A stretch of DNA of 64,000 nucleotides from Oxytricha trifallax (taxonomy: Eukaryota > Ciliophora > Spirotrichea > Sporadotrichida > Oxytrichidae): positions 62,001-126,000 of the forward strand of contig ARYC01000587.1 of the NCBI GenBank assembly GCA_000711775.1, given 5' to 3'. A program made the translations under genes and the position numbers. Position 1 is the stretch's first letter. Each line of letters opens with the position of its first letter. Below, one piece after another: positions 1 through 13,947 of this stretch. Under the pieces are notes generated by a model, which was not told the DNA's origin, searched no databases, and worked only from the letters and a program-made list of their open reading frames with translations.

Positions 1-2826
1 TAATGACAATTAATAATGTAAATCAAAATAGCTGCTGAAGTTAATGATTTCTCTCACATGAAAAATTGACCACAAATCATTTCATTAAATGCAATAGAGG
101 GAAAGTATTGGACTTTGTATAAAAACTTTGCACAGTATTCATTATCGAGACAAAGATATACTGGCTCTGTAAAGTAATAAGAAAATCTTGTTTACAATAC
201 TTCTTTATATTTAATATCATTTTATATACGACTTTAAAGCAAATAGTTTTTCAACTAAATCATTATATTCCAAAAAATAACATCGTTTAATTCAAAATTA
301 AAAGTAATAAATAAATATTATTTGTAATTTTTAGTTACTTTCTATAATAAATTAACTTAATATTTTATAATAATTTTACTTAAAATTATTAATTACATTA
401 TATCCTTGATTACAAATAAGTTAAAATAGAGTAATAATAATAATAAGATTGAAGATTAATTGTGAAATTAGAATTAATTAGAAAAATATATTATAAAAAA
501 TTAACTGAGAAGAGTTAAAACATAATCAAGCAATATAATAGTAGGGATAAATTATAATTTGGAAAAATAAATAAAATAAATCTAATATTAAAATTATGGA
601 ATATTTAAAATCTTAAGTATATAAGAATTCATTTATAAATCAATCATTTCCTAAATTACAAATAATTGTTGGTTTACTAAGTCAATATTTTTAATAAAGA
701 TCAAAGATGCGAAAATTTTGTATTTTGAGTTATCCCTAAAACAATCAAAGAAGTTTTTTCTCATGGGTGATGAGTGGAATAAATGTTGCATTATAAGACA
801 TTTCATTTTGATGAGCTATTCTATGTGTGTAAAATTTATAAGGTTTAGGGATATTTTTCAAATTGAGATGAGTAATGATTAAGTATCTTTAATTAATTTC
901 ATTTTCAAATTCCTTGAATACTAATATAATATTCGCAAAAACATTAAAACTATACAAAAACATTATCAATAAAAATTTGAGCTATCGGTATAGCTGAATC
1001 TGCTAAATGCTTTCATAAATATTTTTTTAATTCATTATTTAAATTTTATACTACCTTATTTGTTTGATGATAAGTTTTAATCAATATTGTATAAAAAATA
1101 ATGCTGAGTTGTTGATATATCAATTAATAAATTTATCTCAATTGTAATTAGAAATAAAGTAAACTAATGTTTTTATTAGAAAACTGAAGTAAAAATATCT
1201 CAAACCCTTTAAATATCCATAAAAATTTTAAATATAAAAGTTAAGTTAAAATAAAGTTAATAAAAAATATTTAATTTAATTTTCTCTACTCTTTTGTGTA
1301 AATTATAATAATAAGTTTTAAATAAAAATCAGATTCTTAGTTCTCTTTTTTTCTCTCCTATAAATTTAGATCTCTCATTAGATTGTAAATTTTAATTTAA
1401 TTATAAATATAATAAATTATTTAAATTCAATTTTCAATGAAAAAATAATTAATTTATATTTCCTTAAAGAAAATTTATGAAAATTGATTATTACTAAATA
1501 GATTTTTTTATAGAAAGTGAAATAAAATTAAAGTAATAATGCTAAAGTTATATTAATATCTTATTCTTATTACAATAAATTTATTAAATAATAGTTACTT
1601 ACAAATTATAAACAGTAAACACTAATTATATTCATTAAATACATTCAAATAAGATAATATTTTTACTAATTTTATAATAAATTAAATTCTTGGCAATAGA
1701 AGTTAACCAAATAAAACGATCTTAATTCATTAAGTATAGTTTATAAATAGCTGTATTTTACATATGTTTTTACTTTTATCTAATTGTGGCATGATGTTTG
1801 CTCTTCTATAAGTTACTTTAATTTATTTAGCTTTGTTATAAATTTTAAGTAAAATAACATACTATAATATTGAAATAAAAATAGAGCATTTGTACAAGTT
1901 CAGTCTAACTCTAATAAATTAGGTCAAGATAATTTGATTTTGAATTCATTCACTATTACTAATTTTATTAATTAAAATTTTATAAATATCCTTTATGTTG
2001 TTTTTTAAATAAAATATTTTGCTAAGCTATTAAAGAAAAGTAATAAAATATCCTAATGATAATTCTTAAATAAAGTTTTGCTTTTATTAATTTGAAATAC
2101 AGAAGCATCTAATTGAGGGTTGATTAGTTGTATAAATATACTAAAATTAATTATAGTATTGATTTAGTTTTTAACATTAAAAATTTTTATTTCGATTATG
2201 AAAATGATAATTTTTAATCAAGATTTTAAATAAAAGTATAAAATGGAAATTCATAACGAACTATACAATTCATAAAAAATAAAGAATGATAACAAACTTA
2301 ATTTTTTTATTAACTTATAAAAGTGATACAAAATTACTAAAAGATGATTAAAGAAATAATTATCATTATATAACTGCTCTCTACTTATTATAAAACTCAA
2401 AATTTTGCTTAATAATTTTTTTTAAAAAAAAAATTCATCTTCATAGGAATAGAACCCTTCATTACAAAATTATAATTGCCATCTACTAAATAATATTATC
2501 GTTTAAAGTCTTTATTTAAAATAGATTATAATTAATTATCCCCATAAAGTACTTAATATTTTTAAAAAGGTAGTAGAAGTCTTATGATGATTAGAAGAAT
2601 CACGTAAAGAGAAATACTCTCAAAATGACTAAAGAAATTCGCAAAATATTAAGAAGAAATCGATTCTTTAAGTTAGTGAAAGATTAAAAATTATAGTGTT
2701 AAAAGATAGTGATTATTATAAATTACAAAGTAATTAGTTATAATTTTAGAATTTTTCAGAAGTTAGATTAGAAAGTATAAAAATATAAAAACAATTAGTG
2801 ATTCTAACCAAAAAAAATGAAATTAT
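1..2826. other. A+T-rich DNA, no gene seen
   Basis: This stretch is almost entirely A and T with scattered short runs. Because only TGA terminates in this code, long open frames occur here by chance, but none has a recognisable motif, a local rise in G+C or a paralogue elsewhere in the window. I see no RNA gene and no inverted or tandem repeat of note. Confidence 0.5.
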
Positions 2827-3789
2827 TATTTTATCATGAATAATTTTTCAGCCCGAGAACCCTCCCCCACCTAACAGTCGACAGAGGCCCCCTCCCCACC
2901 CCATAAAATACCCTATTTCATATAAAAAATTTGAGGGTCTAAATCGATATCCTTCTTGGCATCTTGACATCATAGACCCTATTTTATATATAAATTTTCA
3001 TATTATTTTCAAATTTTTTTATTTCCATTTAGTGCCTAAATGATATGAATTTTATGCTTTGACAAATTTCAAAATGTTTGTCAACCTTTTTACACAATCA
3101 CTTATGAAATATAAGTTAAAAAACATCTCCATTAAATAATATTAGAATTTTATTTATAATACAATAATATAATATTTATATAGACTATATAATATAAATT
3201 TTATTTTTTTATATTTAGTCCCTTATATCAACTTTATTCACTAATTCCAAAAAGGAGTCAGATTGATTTTTTAATTTTTTTAATTTTTAATAATATGTTT
3301 AACAATTTTCGATTATAATTAATTAATAAAATAACTAAAAATTAAAAAATCAATCTGACTCCTTTTTGGAATTAGTGAATAAAGTTGATATAAGGGACTA
3401 AATATAAAAAAATAAAATTTATATTATATAGTCTATATAAATATTATATTATTGTATTATAAATAAAATTCTAATATTATTTAATGGAGATGTTTTTTAA
3501 CTTATATTTCATAAGTGATTGTGTAAAAAGGTTGACAAACATTTTGAAATTTGTCAAAGCATAAAATTCATATCATTTAGGCACTAAATGGAAATAAAAA
3601 AATTTGAAAATAATATGAAAATTTATATATAAAATAGGGTCTATGATGTCAAGATGCCAAGAAGGATATCGATTTAGACCCTCAAATTTTTTATATGAAA
3701 TAGGGTATTTTATGGGGTGGGGAGGGGGCCTCTGTCGACTGTTAGGTGGGGGAGGGTTCTCGGGCTGAAAAATTATTCATGATAAAATA
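2827..3789. mobile_element. Foldback element 1 (TA-bounded palindrome)
   Basis: Two near-perfect inverted arms (2827-3279 and 3337-3789, 453 bp each) surround a 57-bp A+T-rich loop. The outer ends read TATTTTATCATG and the mirror image, so a TA dinucleotide bounds both sides, as expected for TA-target elements or TA-pointer IESs. The arms contain a distinctive C-rich block (2860-2905 and its mirror). No protein is encoded. It is probably a non-autonomous transposon that would be removed as an IES; which transposase moves it is unknown. Confidence 0.85.
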
Positions 3790-4902
3790 TATAAGCACTT
3801 AATTTCTGTGAATTACTTAAACTCCCAAATTTCATTTTGAATTCTCATAATGGATTTTTATCTAGAAATTTTTAATTAATTTTTATTTCTATTTAAGAGA
3901 TAAAAAAATATAGCAGTTAAAATTTTCAATCTAATTTATTATTCTTTTTTTGAATTCATATTATTTTTTTTAGAAGGAGATTTTATTTTCTATTATGATA
4001 TTGATACTAAAAAAACAAACATAATAGAATAGTTTTATTCTTTGATATATAATATAATAAACTCTGTTGCTGTTTAATTAAGTTCGATATAATCAATTAA
4101 TTTATATACTAGCATATTAAAAATTAAGCTAGTAATTAATTGCTTCAAAATACATAAATCATATTATAAAAGTATAACGATATAGTATAGTATTAATTTT
4201 TATTATTAAAAATAAGTATTATTGATTTCAAAAATAACAAAAATCTCATCCATAATATTTAATTACTGTTTTCATTATAATAAAATTTCCATAGAGAAAG
4301 GAAAATGAAATTAAGTCTAGGTTTAAAAAAATTTAGCATAAAAAATTTGAAGCGGCTATTTCTAAAGGTGACAAAAATTGTATAAAAACAATTAAGACGA
4401 GACGCATCACTATCTCATTTAGACACAAAAACAAATAATCAAAACCTGAAAAAAGGTTTCTAATAACATCTTGATAGTAGCTTTCATACTCTATTAAAGA
4501 AATAACTCATTTTAGATCTGTATATTATCAATGAAAATGCTTATTTTGTAAATATATTATTAAATGACTATTTGTAAAGTATTAAGTAATACCAGCAAAA
4601 CAAATTAATGTTTTTTATATAATCTTATATGTAATTGAATAAAACAAAACTTTATGAATTTTTATTTAAATAACTAATTTTAATTATTTATCAATGCCTT
4701 AATATATTCCCAATTTCCTCAGATATTTAATTATTAAGATTTTAACAAATAGTAAATATATTATAACATAAAAATTCTCCAAAATTAAATTAAAATATTA
4801 CCTTAATTTTAAAATTACAAAATAATATCTAAAGATACTTTACCTATATTAAGAAATATAGTATGTATATTGTAGATTGTATAAGAATATAATTAGGATT
4901 AA
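3790..4902. other. A+T-rich spacer downstream of gene A
   Basis: Low-complexity A+T-rich sequence between foldback element 1 and the stop codon of gene A. A slightly richer patch near 4310-4500 is open on the plus strand under the ciliate code but has no recognisable motif, so I do not call a gene. Confidence 0.4.
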
Positions 4903-5237
4903 TCATATTAGTGAATACACTTGAATCTCTAATACTTTGAATTTATATTATCCAGCTAAATATGATTGTGCTTCAATTGATTGATACTCATATCCATTAG
5001 GTAATTCATAAGTACTTCCTAAATTACACCAACTATCACTATTCTTATCAAAATTACCAAAAATATGAATATCACCCCATCCAAATAAACACATCCAATT
5101 CTTATAATGTTACACTGATCTTTCTTAATTTTAATATTGTAGATGGATGGATCTCTTACTCAAACTAAACACAAATGCAGAGGGGTCACTATAAGGTTTA
5201 ACATTATCAGATGGTGATGTCCATGGGAGAGATGTAA
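4903..5237 (-). CDS. Gene A, last coding block: C-terminal half of TLDc domain
   Basis: This block is open from the pointer to the TGA at 4903-4905. It starts TSLPWTSPS, continues with FVFSLSKRSIH, then the TLDc glycine-rich stretch CLFGWGDIHIFGN, and ends with AGQYKFKVLEIQVY. These match the conserved order of the TLDc family (GGY-TS-PW, then F-FSL, FG-G-D, G-YE, AG-FKV-EIEV). The upstream boundary is the 8-bp pointer AGATGTAA (plus strand, 5230-5237), repeated at 7373-7380. Confidence 0.85.
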
Positions 5238-8200
5238 TATTTAAATAATTGCAAAACAAATTTATAAAAAAGATTAAATTATTATGGTATTTAAAAAAAT
5301 TTAAAAGATTAATAAGTAAAGTAATTTATTTCATCTACTGACATTTATTTAAAGTTTATAATATAACAAATGAAAAGAATTACTTTTAAATAAATTAGAT
5401 TATAGTAAAATATATTATAAAGTGTAAATACTGATCAACTTAATTAAATTACTTGTGATATTCATTTATTGTTGTTATGATTTTGATAATAGATATTATT
5501 TAAAGTGGTGTTATCCTTAATTATAGCTCTTATAATATTTGTAAGCAATGAATGATTAAATTAAATTTTCTAAAATAAAGAGTTAATAAATATTAATTAT
5601 GTAGGAATCATTCTGATTTGGTGAGTAAAAATAATAAATATAATTATATAATTATTTGCAATTACAAAGTCTAAACCTATTAAATTGGGACTAAATAAAT
5701 AAAAATTCATCCAGCTGGACTTCTACTATTTGCGATATAGTTTATCGGGGGGGAGAAGTTTCCTGCATTAATTTATGATAAAAAGAAATTATAGGGATGT
5801 TTCCTGCACTTTTTTTAATTTTTAATTTATAATTTTTTTTAATTTAATTAATCTTTAGAACAACTACCAACCAATTTCCTGACTAATTTCATTCTTATAA
5901 TTATACTTTAATTTATTAATCAATAGTCGATATCTTTCTTCAGATTCCAAAAACTCTGACGTTTTTCATATGATATATGCGGATAATGTCTTTTTAACTT
6001 TATATTGCTTTACCATAGTAATTTCTAATATTGTATCCAATTGTTAGTGAAATTCTGATTAAATTTATCTTGTTTTTACCATGCCTATATAATGTTAGAC
6101 TATTTTTGAGCTACTTCAATGATGAACAATATGCTCTTAATATTTAATGGGTCATAAAAATATTAAATTTGTTTATTTATGTAAAATTTATTAAATTTAA
6201 CATAAAGAAAAAAACAGTGCAGGAAACTTCCTCGAGCGCAGGAAACTTCTTCCCCCCAGTTTATCCAATACTTGGATCGGGTTAAATCATTTTTATTTTT
6301 AAACATTTAAATCAATTAAACAAATCACACATAATTAACTTTGATTTATCTCACCCTGGAGTGAAAATGAAGAACAGTCAATTTTTTAATTATCAATCGA
6401 ACAAGTATTTTTTTATTGGTTTAATTATTTTTTAATATTTATAATTAATTTTTTAAATTAAATGAATTTACATTATATTCAAATTTTATGCTAGAATAAA
6501 AACGGTCTACATTAAAAAAAGTTAGTGACTATTGAATATTGTAATGATTGTTTTACAAGAACATATGAATCAAAATACTTTAGAATATTTATGTCTGTAT
6601 TTGTAATCCAGATCTTATACATAAACGGATTTATTAATTTCTCATAAATTTATATCGTTTTCTATTTTCAATGAAAGCAACTATTAATTAATAAATGGAT
6701 TTTAGATAAAATTATTCTTAATTAACTATTTAAAAGATTTAATTAAGTAATTTAAAAGCATATTTAATTTTTTAAAGCTTCATTTGGATTTGATAACGAA
6801 CTAAATGGGTTATAATATACCAAGGTTAAAATCAGTGTGATAAAAATTACAATTTTACGAGTCTTTTTAAAGCAAATTTATTGAGCTTAATTTAATTCAA
6901 AATGATTAAATCACAAACTTTAATGAGAGATTTAATTTTATAAGTACTTCATTTATCAAACTTTGAATTTACAATTTAACATACTTCTATAATATATTTT
7001 TGTTCTTAACTTTTATTATAAAAAAATATTTTAATAAATTAATTTAGCATTTTTAAATGATAAATAAATTTAATTTATATTTGAAAAGCAAAAAGATTAA
7101 GCGTTTATTTTAGCACAAAATTTTTTAATAATTTTTAATCGATTGAATATTAATTATAATTAAGTTAACTAATTAAAATTTATTATAATTTAATAAAAGC
7201 ATTGTCTAAAGTAATATTTTTAGTATAAAATAATTATAATCTCTTCTTCATAATATATCAATAAAGTCTAAACAATTATATTAAAACTTTTAATAGGGAT
7301 TTATCATTGAATATAAACAAAATAGTGCTATTAATTTAAATAATAAATTTCATAATAATTAAAAACTAAAATAGATGTAAATCCACCAAAGACCTGTCCA
7401 AATTCACTTAGGATAAAACAAACTGTAGGCCCTTTGTTATTGCATAATTCATGAAATTTTGAAGCTTTAAAACTATATAATATATTAATTTGCATTTATA
7501 ATAATAAAATAAGTTACATTATTAAATTCCAAAATTATTAATTATAGTATTTAAAATAAGATTTTATCATTTATTTAAAAATAAATTCAAACCATGAGTA
7601 GATCCTTTAAATAGTAAATTAAACTTTTAATGGGAGAGCTATTATTAATCAAATCTTTCTTTAGTTAATAATGATTTTTTCTAGGTTTTTATATAATTTT
7701 GAATAATATAATTAAATTCTATATATTATTTAACTTACCATCCTAAAAACTGCTTATCACTACCATCTTTAATGAAAAATATATTATTTAAATGAGCGAT
7801 GGCTTGAGTAAACTTTAATCTGATTTCGTTATTTCTTAATGTACTAAGTTCTTAAAGTTTAATATATTCAGATCTTTTTCATGGATAATATTTAATTGAT
7901 TAACTTGAATTTGTAATTAGGCAATAGCTGCTTCTTAGTCATTTATCTAATTTAGAGATTATGGGTCACCAACAGCAACCTTTTCAAATTTAATAATAAA
8001 AAACATTTTTGCATTATTTTATATTATAATTTAATCAATTCAACAATATTAAGGTTATCATCTTTTGATTTCAAGAGCTCCTAGAATTTATAATTAAATA
8101 GATTTAATATCTAGGTTTTAAATAATACCAGATATTAAATTAAAAAATAATTTCCTTTGATTACTAATTAATAAATTTAATCGATAAATTTTAGTTGAGG

Positions 8201-10621
8201 GAAAAAAGATTGTCAAAAGAACAAAGTCTTTTAAAACAAAAATTTTAATCATTTTAAATTAATTTGACATAGCTAATTAAATATATGGACTTTATGTCGA
8301 TATCTATATTTAAAATTACAATTGGTATGTCACAAAAAGTAATTACTTATATTAAATTTATCAAATATAATCTATAAAAAAGTAAAAATTAAAATTTTAT
8401 GTATTGAGCTAAAATTATAATATATTGAATTAATGTCTATTTTCTTTTTATTAGAATAAAAGTTTATGTACAGAGATTTTTTCTAATTATAATAAAATAT
8501 TAATGTATAATATTAATGTTTTAGCTCAATCAGCCAATTATTTAAAGTATTGTAGGAATACATTCGATTTGGGAAAATAAATTAAAATGAATTAAATATT
8601 AATAAACCTCATTTATGTTGTTGTGAAAATTTCTCCAGACCCTAACAATATTATACACTCTTGAAAGAGCATTAAAAATGTCATGGTGGATGTTATTGCA
8701 ATATTTAATTTACCTCATCGCTCAAGCGAGAAAACCTATTATATTATTTTTGGGAGTTAGCTCAAAATCATAATATTTCGCATTTTAGGATGATTCAGAA
8801 ATATTTTCAATAGTAAAGTTCAGTTTAAGTTGTGAGATCAACCTTAGAATCCATTTATTTTTGAATTTGAGTCACTTTGGATTTGATAACTGCCATGATT
8901 TAATATATTTAATTAATTGAATTTAATTAATTTTCCCAAATCGAATGTATTCCTAAAATATTTTACAATAAATTATAAATTATAGATAAGTGACAGTAAA
9001 TTTTGCTTATTTTAAACAATAAAAATTATTAATTATTTAAAGATCAGATGACTTACAAATAAACAAACATTCATCTTTAAAATTTATAAAATATAAGGCC
9101 TTTAAAAATCAAAATTTGGATTTATAAACCATAATAAGAAAAATAATGATTAAATATGAATTCCAAAAGCTGATTTGTTTAGTTACTAATTTGGTCTTGT
9201 GTTTGCTGTTTAATTGTGTCAGTCTTTGTGTTAATTTCCATAATTTAATCATTCAAATGCTGTAGTTCAATCTAAAAGTTGCCTTTAATTTCTTCCACTT
9301 ACTCGGCTAATTTGTTATACTTTTAATCAACAGTCAATAGCTTTTAGTTAAGTTCATCTTCTTTAACTACATGATTGATTCTGATTTCTAAGTAATAAAT
9401 TAATACTCATATTTATATATTTAAGTCAGCTTATATCTCTTGTCTAAACTTTCACAATAAAATTATAAATAACTAACTGATGGAGTTATTTAGATATATC
9501 TGATTAGATGTCACTTATCCTCTTGTTAGTAGAATCAGTTAAGATCTTTTCTTTCTAGAGTTAGGTGTTCTCAAATGCTTCTAGAGCTTATTTGAACTCT
9601 TCTCTTAGCATAGCTTGCGATTCATTTATCAAGTGCTTTATGTCTCAATGACTCAGTTCAGAAGGAACTCCTTTTCCTTAAGTAATTATTTATTTATATT
9701 TTCAAATAATCTGCCCCAAGACAATAGCTTTTTTCAAATTTTAAGGGTCATTTTGAGGTTCCCCTAAACATGCAGGCAAGTCAATTAAAATAATAAAACA
9801 TTAAGAATTGTTTTTCTTTCTTCGTCATCTACAAGATGTCCCAGCATTTAATAATATTATAAAATTCTAGAAACCTTTGAGATCATAGATTTGAATTGAG
9901 ACGAAGATAATTAGACCTCTTCATTATTAGCATACTTGTCTAATTTGGATTTCATTTTAAATAATATTGAAATAATTCAATTCACAGTTTGATATGAGTA
10001 CTCATCAAACACTGATTTCACATTTTATATTCAATTAAAAGCATTTTCTGTGTAGGAAATAAACTTGGATTGCTTTAGGTTGATAAGTTGGTGATCCTTG
10101 TGAGTGGTTAACTCGCAGTCAGTGCATACCGGGATGTCACACTTGAGGCAGTACTAAGCAGTGATTTTAGATTAGTGCTCGTCACAAATAATTTAAAGGG
10201 AGTCTTGAGATCTCACGTTTTTCATGATCTGAACGCTTGCTTTCAACTCTTCTGGTATAATTAATTATAATTTAAATATATTTTTATTGGTAGAGTAAGT
10301 AAAGATATATTTGTGTATAAATTAATGAGTTCTGATCTCTTCGCACACAGGACATAGCATTTGCCTTTGTGAATTTCCATTCATTAGAGTTGTAATACAT
10401 TCCAAACAGTAAATACAGCAGCACATTTTTTTAATAAATAATCTCAACTGTTTATCAAGATAATTTATTTATTATTTCAATTACAGATTAATCATTGCAT
10501 CATAATTAATATTTATTTATTTAAAACACTCATTAGTAATGATAGGCTTTCTTGTGGTCAAATTTTAAAGTAAATTCAATAAATTGTAGAAGTTATTGCA
10601 TTGTTTGCATTTCTCTGCCAT
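4903..10621 (-). CDS. Gene A: RING / B-box / coiled-coil / TLDc protein, IES-interrupted
   Basis: TRIM-like layout with a C-terminal TLDc domain; by family this suggests a ubiquitin E3 ligase, though activity is not shown. The start ATG is at 10621 (MAEKCKQCNNFYNL). The second RING block near 10310-10436 has CCCIYCLEC and CPVCEE. The B-box near 10040-10257 reads CDEH, then YCLKCDIPVCTDC and HKDH. Coiled-coil blocks follow at about 9150-9960 and 7745-7980, and TLDc blocks lie at 7592-7640 (FNLLFKGSTHG), 7373-7462 (KASKFHELC to FGGFT) and 4903-5237. Blocks are separated by IESs with direct-repeat pointers, not GT..AG introns. A MITE sits at 8547-8963 and another in the last IES. One frame change near 7870 is either a mutation or an unrecognised tiny IES. 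TAA and TAG occur at conserved positions as Gln; TGA ends the gene. Confidence 0.75.
5238..7380. other. IES of gene A between the two TLDc blocks (2.1 kb)
   Basis: Non-coding A+T-rich DNA bounded by the direct repeat AGATGTAA at 5230-5237 and 7373-7380. Removing the interval with one pointer joins GGA-TTT-ACA-TCT, giving FGGFTS-LPW in frame, the expected TLDc sequence. Neither end has GT..AG. Its sequence is recognisably similar over about 1 kb to 54659-55840 next to gene G, except that this copy contains a 511-bp MITE that G lacks. Confidence 0.75.
5747..6257. mobile_element. MITE-1 copy a (GGGGGG ends, 8-bp TSD)
   Basis: A 511-bp element with inverted ends of the form GGGGGGGAGAAGTTTCCTGC and its mirror. 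It is flanked by an exact 8-bp duplication AGTTTATC at 5739-5746 and 6258-6265. An 8-bp duplication fits hAT-type transposition (inference from target size only). The motif TTTCCTGCACTTTTTT recurs inside both ends. The homologous DNA beside gene G lacks the insertion, giving a natural empty site. Confidence 0.8.
7373..7640 (-). CDS. Gene A, two central TLDc blocks separated by a short IES
   Basis: The block 7592-7640 encodes FNLLFKGSTHG and the block 7373-7462 encodes KASKFHELCNNKGPTVCFIL then SEFGQVFGGFTS. The spacer between them (about 130 bp) is bounded by the repeat GTTT on the coding strand; joining across it gives HGFKASKF in frame, matching the other copies. Confidence 0.7.
8547..8963. 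mobile_element. MITE-2 copy a
   Basis: Terminal inverted repeats contain AGGAATACATTCGATTTGGG. The interior matches the copy at 46924-47347 in the opposite orientation along its whole length. It has no coding capacity and lies in a non-coding gap of gene A. Confidence 0.75.
10564..10584. other. Micro-IES in the RING start of gene A
   Basis: On the coding strand, TACA-ATTT is followed by 17 bp and a second ATTT, then GACCACAAG. Removing 21 bp (17 plus one pointer) restores YNLTTRKP in frame; read through, the frame is lost. The same position carries a tiny insert in all six RING-bearing paralogues. Confidence 0.7.
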
Positions 10622-11357
10622 CTTTATATATTTTGTGAAAAAAGATTTGTTGCTCTAGTAAGTTATAATATATTGATCAATATTAAATAATAAATAATAA
10701 ATATGCAAGCTCCTATATATATATAACGCGTGTTTTAATTAATAAGTTCACTCAATCAATTTAGACAAACTTATTTATAGTATATTTAAATTTGGCTTAA
10801 ATATAGAGTCTATATTAAAAATTAAAAAATAGTATTTTATTAATTTCATCTAATGATAATCGAAATTTATGATGAAAAAATAGATTTTTTTCATTTTTAT
10901 CTATAACAAGTGTATCCAGAAAATTTAATCAATTATATGCAAAAAACCTATGATTTAATTTTTTTAAGATTTAAAATTCAAAAAGCTTTTTATAATTTAT
11001 TAATAATTGATTTTTAAATCTAAATATTAATTTTAAATATTTATATATCTCAATAGAAATTTTAAACTCTGGTTAATAATTATATGCCAAATATTATTAC
11101 TTCTCTTTTTGATTTTTAACTTTGATATTTGACATATTAATTATTAGATAATTATAAATCACATTAGATCAAAATGCTTATTGAATTTCAAAAGTAATAC
11201 TTAGTAAATGTCAGGATATATGCAATTAATATTATTAAAATTGCTATAATAATTTACTATAAGATATAGATAATATATGTAAATAATTAAAACACAAAAT
11301 GCAAATGTTTTTTCGTGTATAAAATGCAATATTTGTAATTCATTACTAAACTTAGAA
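10622..11357. other. A+T-rich spacer upstream of gene A
   Basis: Promoter-side gap of gene A. No motif, repeat or coding block is evident. Confidence 0.4.
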
Positions 11358-11735
11358 TCACTTCTCGTTGTTGCCTCTTACATTTTAGTTTTTATTCTGA
11401 ATCTTCTCCTCCTCTTTCTATTGCCCATTTTCGATTTGCACCTTATCCTTCGAATCATCGTTCCTACCCTGTTTTTAGGTTTAAACCTTATCCCTTATGA
11501 CTCCTGGATGAAGTTGATTTAGTACTTCCCCTATCCTTTTATCTTCCTTATTTGTGGATATAGTAATTCTCTACAACTGCTAGGTTTACTTCGACTTCGC
11601 TAAATTGTCCATCTCTTTGATTTCCTTCAAGTTTAATTCTGCTGTAGTTTTTCAAACGAGATCATAAGTTTATATTTGGAACCTCATTCACCAGTTACCA
11701 GAATCTTTCCTAATTTACAATTATTATTTTTTAAA
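11358..11735 (-). pseudogene. Coding-like relic of unknown gene
   Basis: This block is clearly richer in G+C than its surroundings. Read on the minus strand with TAA/TAG as Gln, the last part is open to a TGA at 11358-11360 and is highly charged (GQQKEEEKIQNKNQNVRGNN at the C-terminus). An upstream stretch in another frame (GQFSEVEVNLAVVENYYI) also looks protein-like but needs one frame change and passes one TGA. I do not recognise the family. It may be a decayed gene or one coding block of a scrambled gene. Confidence 0.4.
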
Positions 11736-13947
11736 AATATTATTTGGATTTAAGGAATCACTTTAGTATTATATTGTTTATAAATTCAATTTATGGAGTT
11801 TAATTTAAATTAAATATACTATAAATAAAGTAATGGCAAGTGAAATTCTGAATATTCATATTGAATGATAGAGTTTGTTCATTCTGTAGGAAAATTAAAA
11901 TTAGCTAGATTTTATTACTGGCATTACGCTATATTACTTATAATCTATTTATAATTTGATTTACTTTAAGTTACAAGTTTATTTTTATAATAGATTATAA
12001 TGAAAAATAAAAAATGGTTAAATGATATTATTTTTATTTATATTATATTATGTTTTATACATTATAACTAAATTACTTTCTCTATATATGAGATATAAAT
12101 ATATAATGATAAAAAATTAATAAATTTCATTAATCATAAAACAATTATTTCTAGAAAGTCTTATGCATTTATAGTTAATGAGGTAAGCAATTTTTAATAC
12201 ATAAATATTCGAGTTTTCAGAGTCTATTAAATGAAAAGCTCTAGTAATAAATTTATAATGGAAGAATGCTTTGATAAGACTAAAATATTGATTTGGAATA
12301 AATTATTTATAAATTCACTCATTGGTAACTCACCTTAAAACTAAAATAATTTGCTTTTACAATATAATATAATCGTACTAAAAGTTTTTTCTCATCAAAA
12401 ATTTTTTTATTAATAATCTGCTTTTTTTAATTTTATTTATAATTCCTCAAAAGTTATTTTGCTTTTTTTAAAGTGAGTCTTTAAATTATTAGAGATATAT
12501 CTATTTTATTAAATGCAAAGTTAAATAAGAGTTTCAAAAGGCTGTGGCACCTTCATTTGCTATTGAGAATTAGCATCTTCTTATCTGTAAATATCTATTC
12601 CAGACTTACCTTATTTCTCTTACGACATAAAATCGTTTTCAGAACTGCAGGTCAAATTTTTTTCAAAGTTTATACTAATAATTTGATAAAAGATAATCGA
12701 AAACTATAGTTACCGAGAAATATAAATTAATTAAACATCTAACTAATTTTAATGATAGAGTAAAATTTTGTAATCTTTTAAGTTTTAAAAATTAATTTAT
12801 ATAATATTCTTGTTTAGTTTTGCCTAAATTATGGAGTTTAAACATTTTACATTCAAATATAAAATTCAAAGATTAAAAAATATAATATTTTCAAAATTTT
12901 TCTTGGTATAATTATTGTTTTCAATGAATATAATATTGCTATTTAGAATATCATTTTTGCATTATGATTAAGTAATACAGTATAAAACTTTTATAGTTTA
13001 ATTTCTTAAAATTAATAATAGTCTTAGTTTAAACAAATAAAAACGATGTAAGTCAAGTATTAACATATTATATAATATTAGTATTATCATAAAATTATAA
13101 TAAAATATAAAAACAACTATTTTTACTATAAAGTTAATATGACTTTTTATTATATTGTGATCGTATGGCAGATTATTTTTGAAATATCAAAATAAATTAA
13201 ATATGTTAATTCTTAAATCATGTTAGTAGATCCTTTTAACTTAAAGTGTTTAAGTAAATGCATTATGGATAGCTTTCTTCCTTATATTCCTATATTAAGT
13301 TCTTAAATTATTCAAATCAACAACTCATATGAAAAAAATAAATTGCAAAAAATTCTTGAAACTTTCTAATAGCCCTAGAGCAAACTACTTTCAAGTTTAA
13401 TTTTCTCATTTAAATTATTTTAATATTAATTCTATTCGAAATAAATTTGTAGAATAGTTTCTTGTTTATTTAATAAAATGGAAATTAACTCAGATAAGCT
13501 CTTAAAAACATTTTCCATAAATCATAAATAATTATCATATTGAACATTTTACCACCATTTATGCTTAAATTTTGTATTTTCAAATGAAAATAATTCTCTA
13601 TATTCCTATAGTCTTTTAATTTAACATGGTGAAGCTATAAGAATTTGATTTTATGCTAAAAGTTAATACATGGCATATTATATTTAACTAACAATATTTA
13701 GTAAATATTTTTAAGATAATTAAAATTAGAAAAGTCATTTGTGTTCAATATTTAACTCTTGCAAATAGATAAAAAAATTTGTTTGTTTATATCTGTATTT
13801 TTCATAACTCTCTACACGTCAAAATATGTTATATTTTTTCTAAATTAGCATTACTTTCCAAATATAACTCTAAATATAGAACTAATATAATAAAACATTT
13901 TTTTTGCTGCCTATTACTCAAATCACTTCTTAATAACTTAATTCTCT
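11736..13947. other. A+T-rich DNA, no gene seen
   Basis: No coding block, repeat or RNA gene was recognised. A short patch at 12530-12660 is slightly richer in G+C but has no convincing frame. Confidence 0.4.
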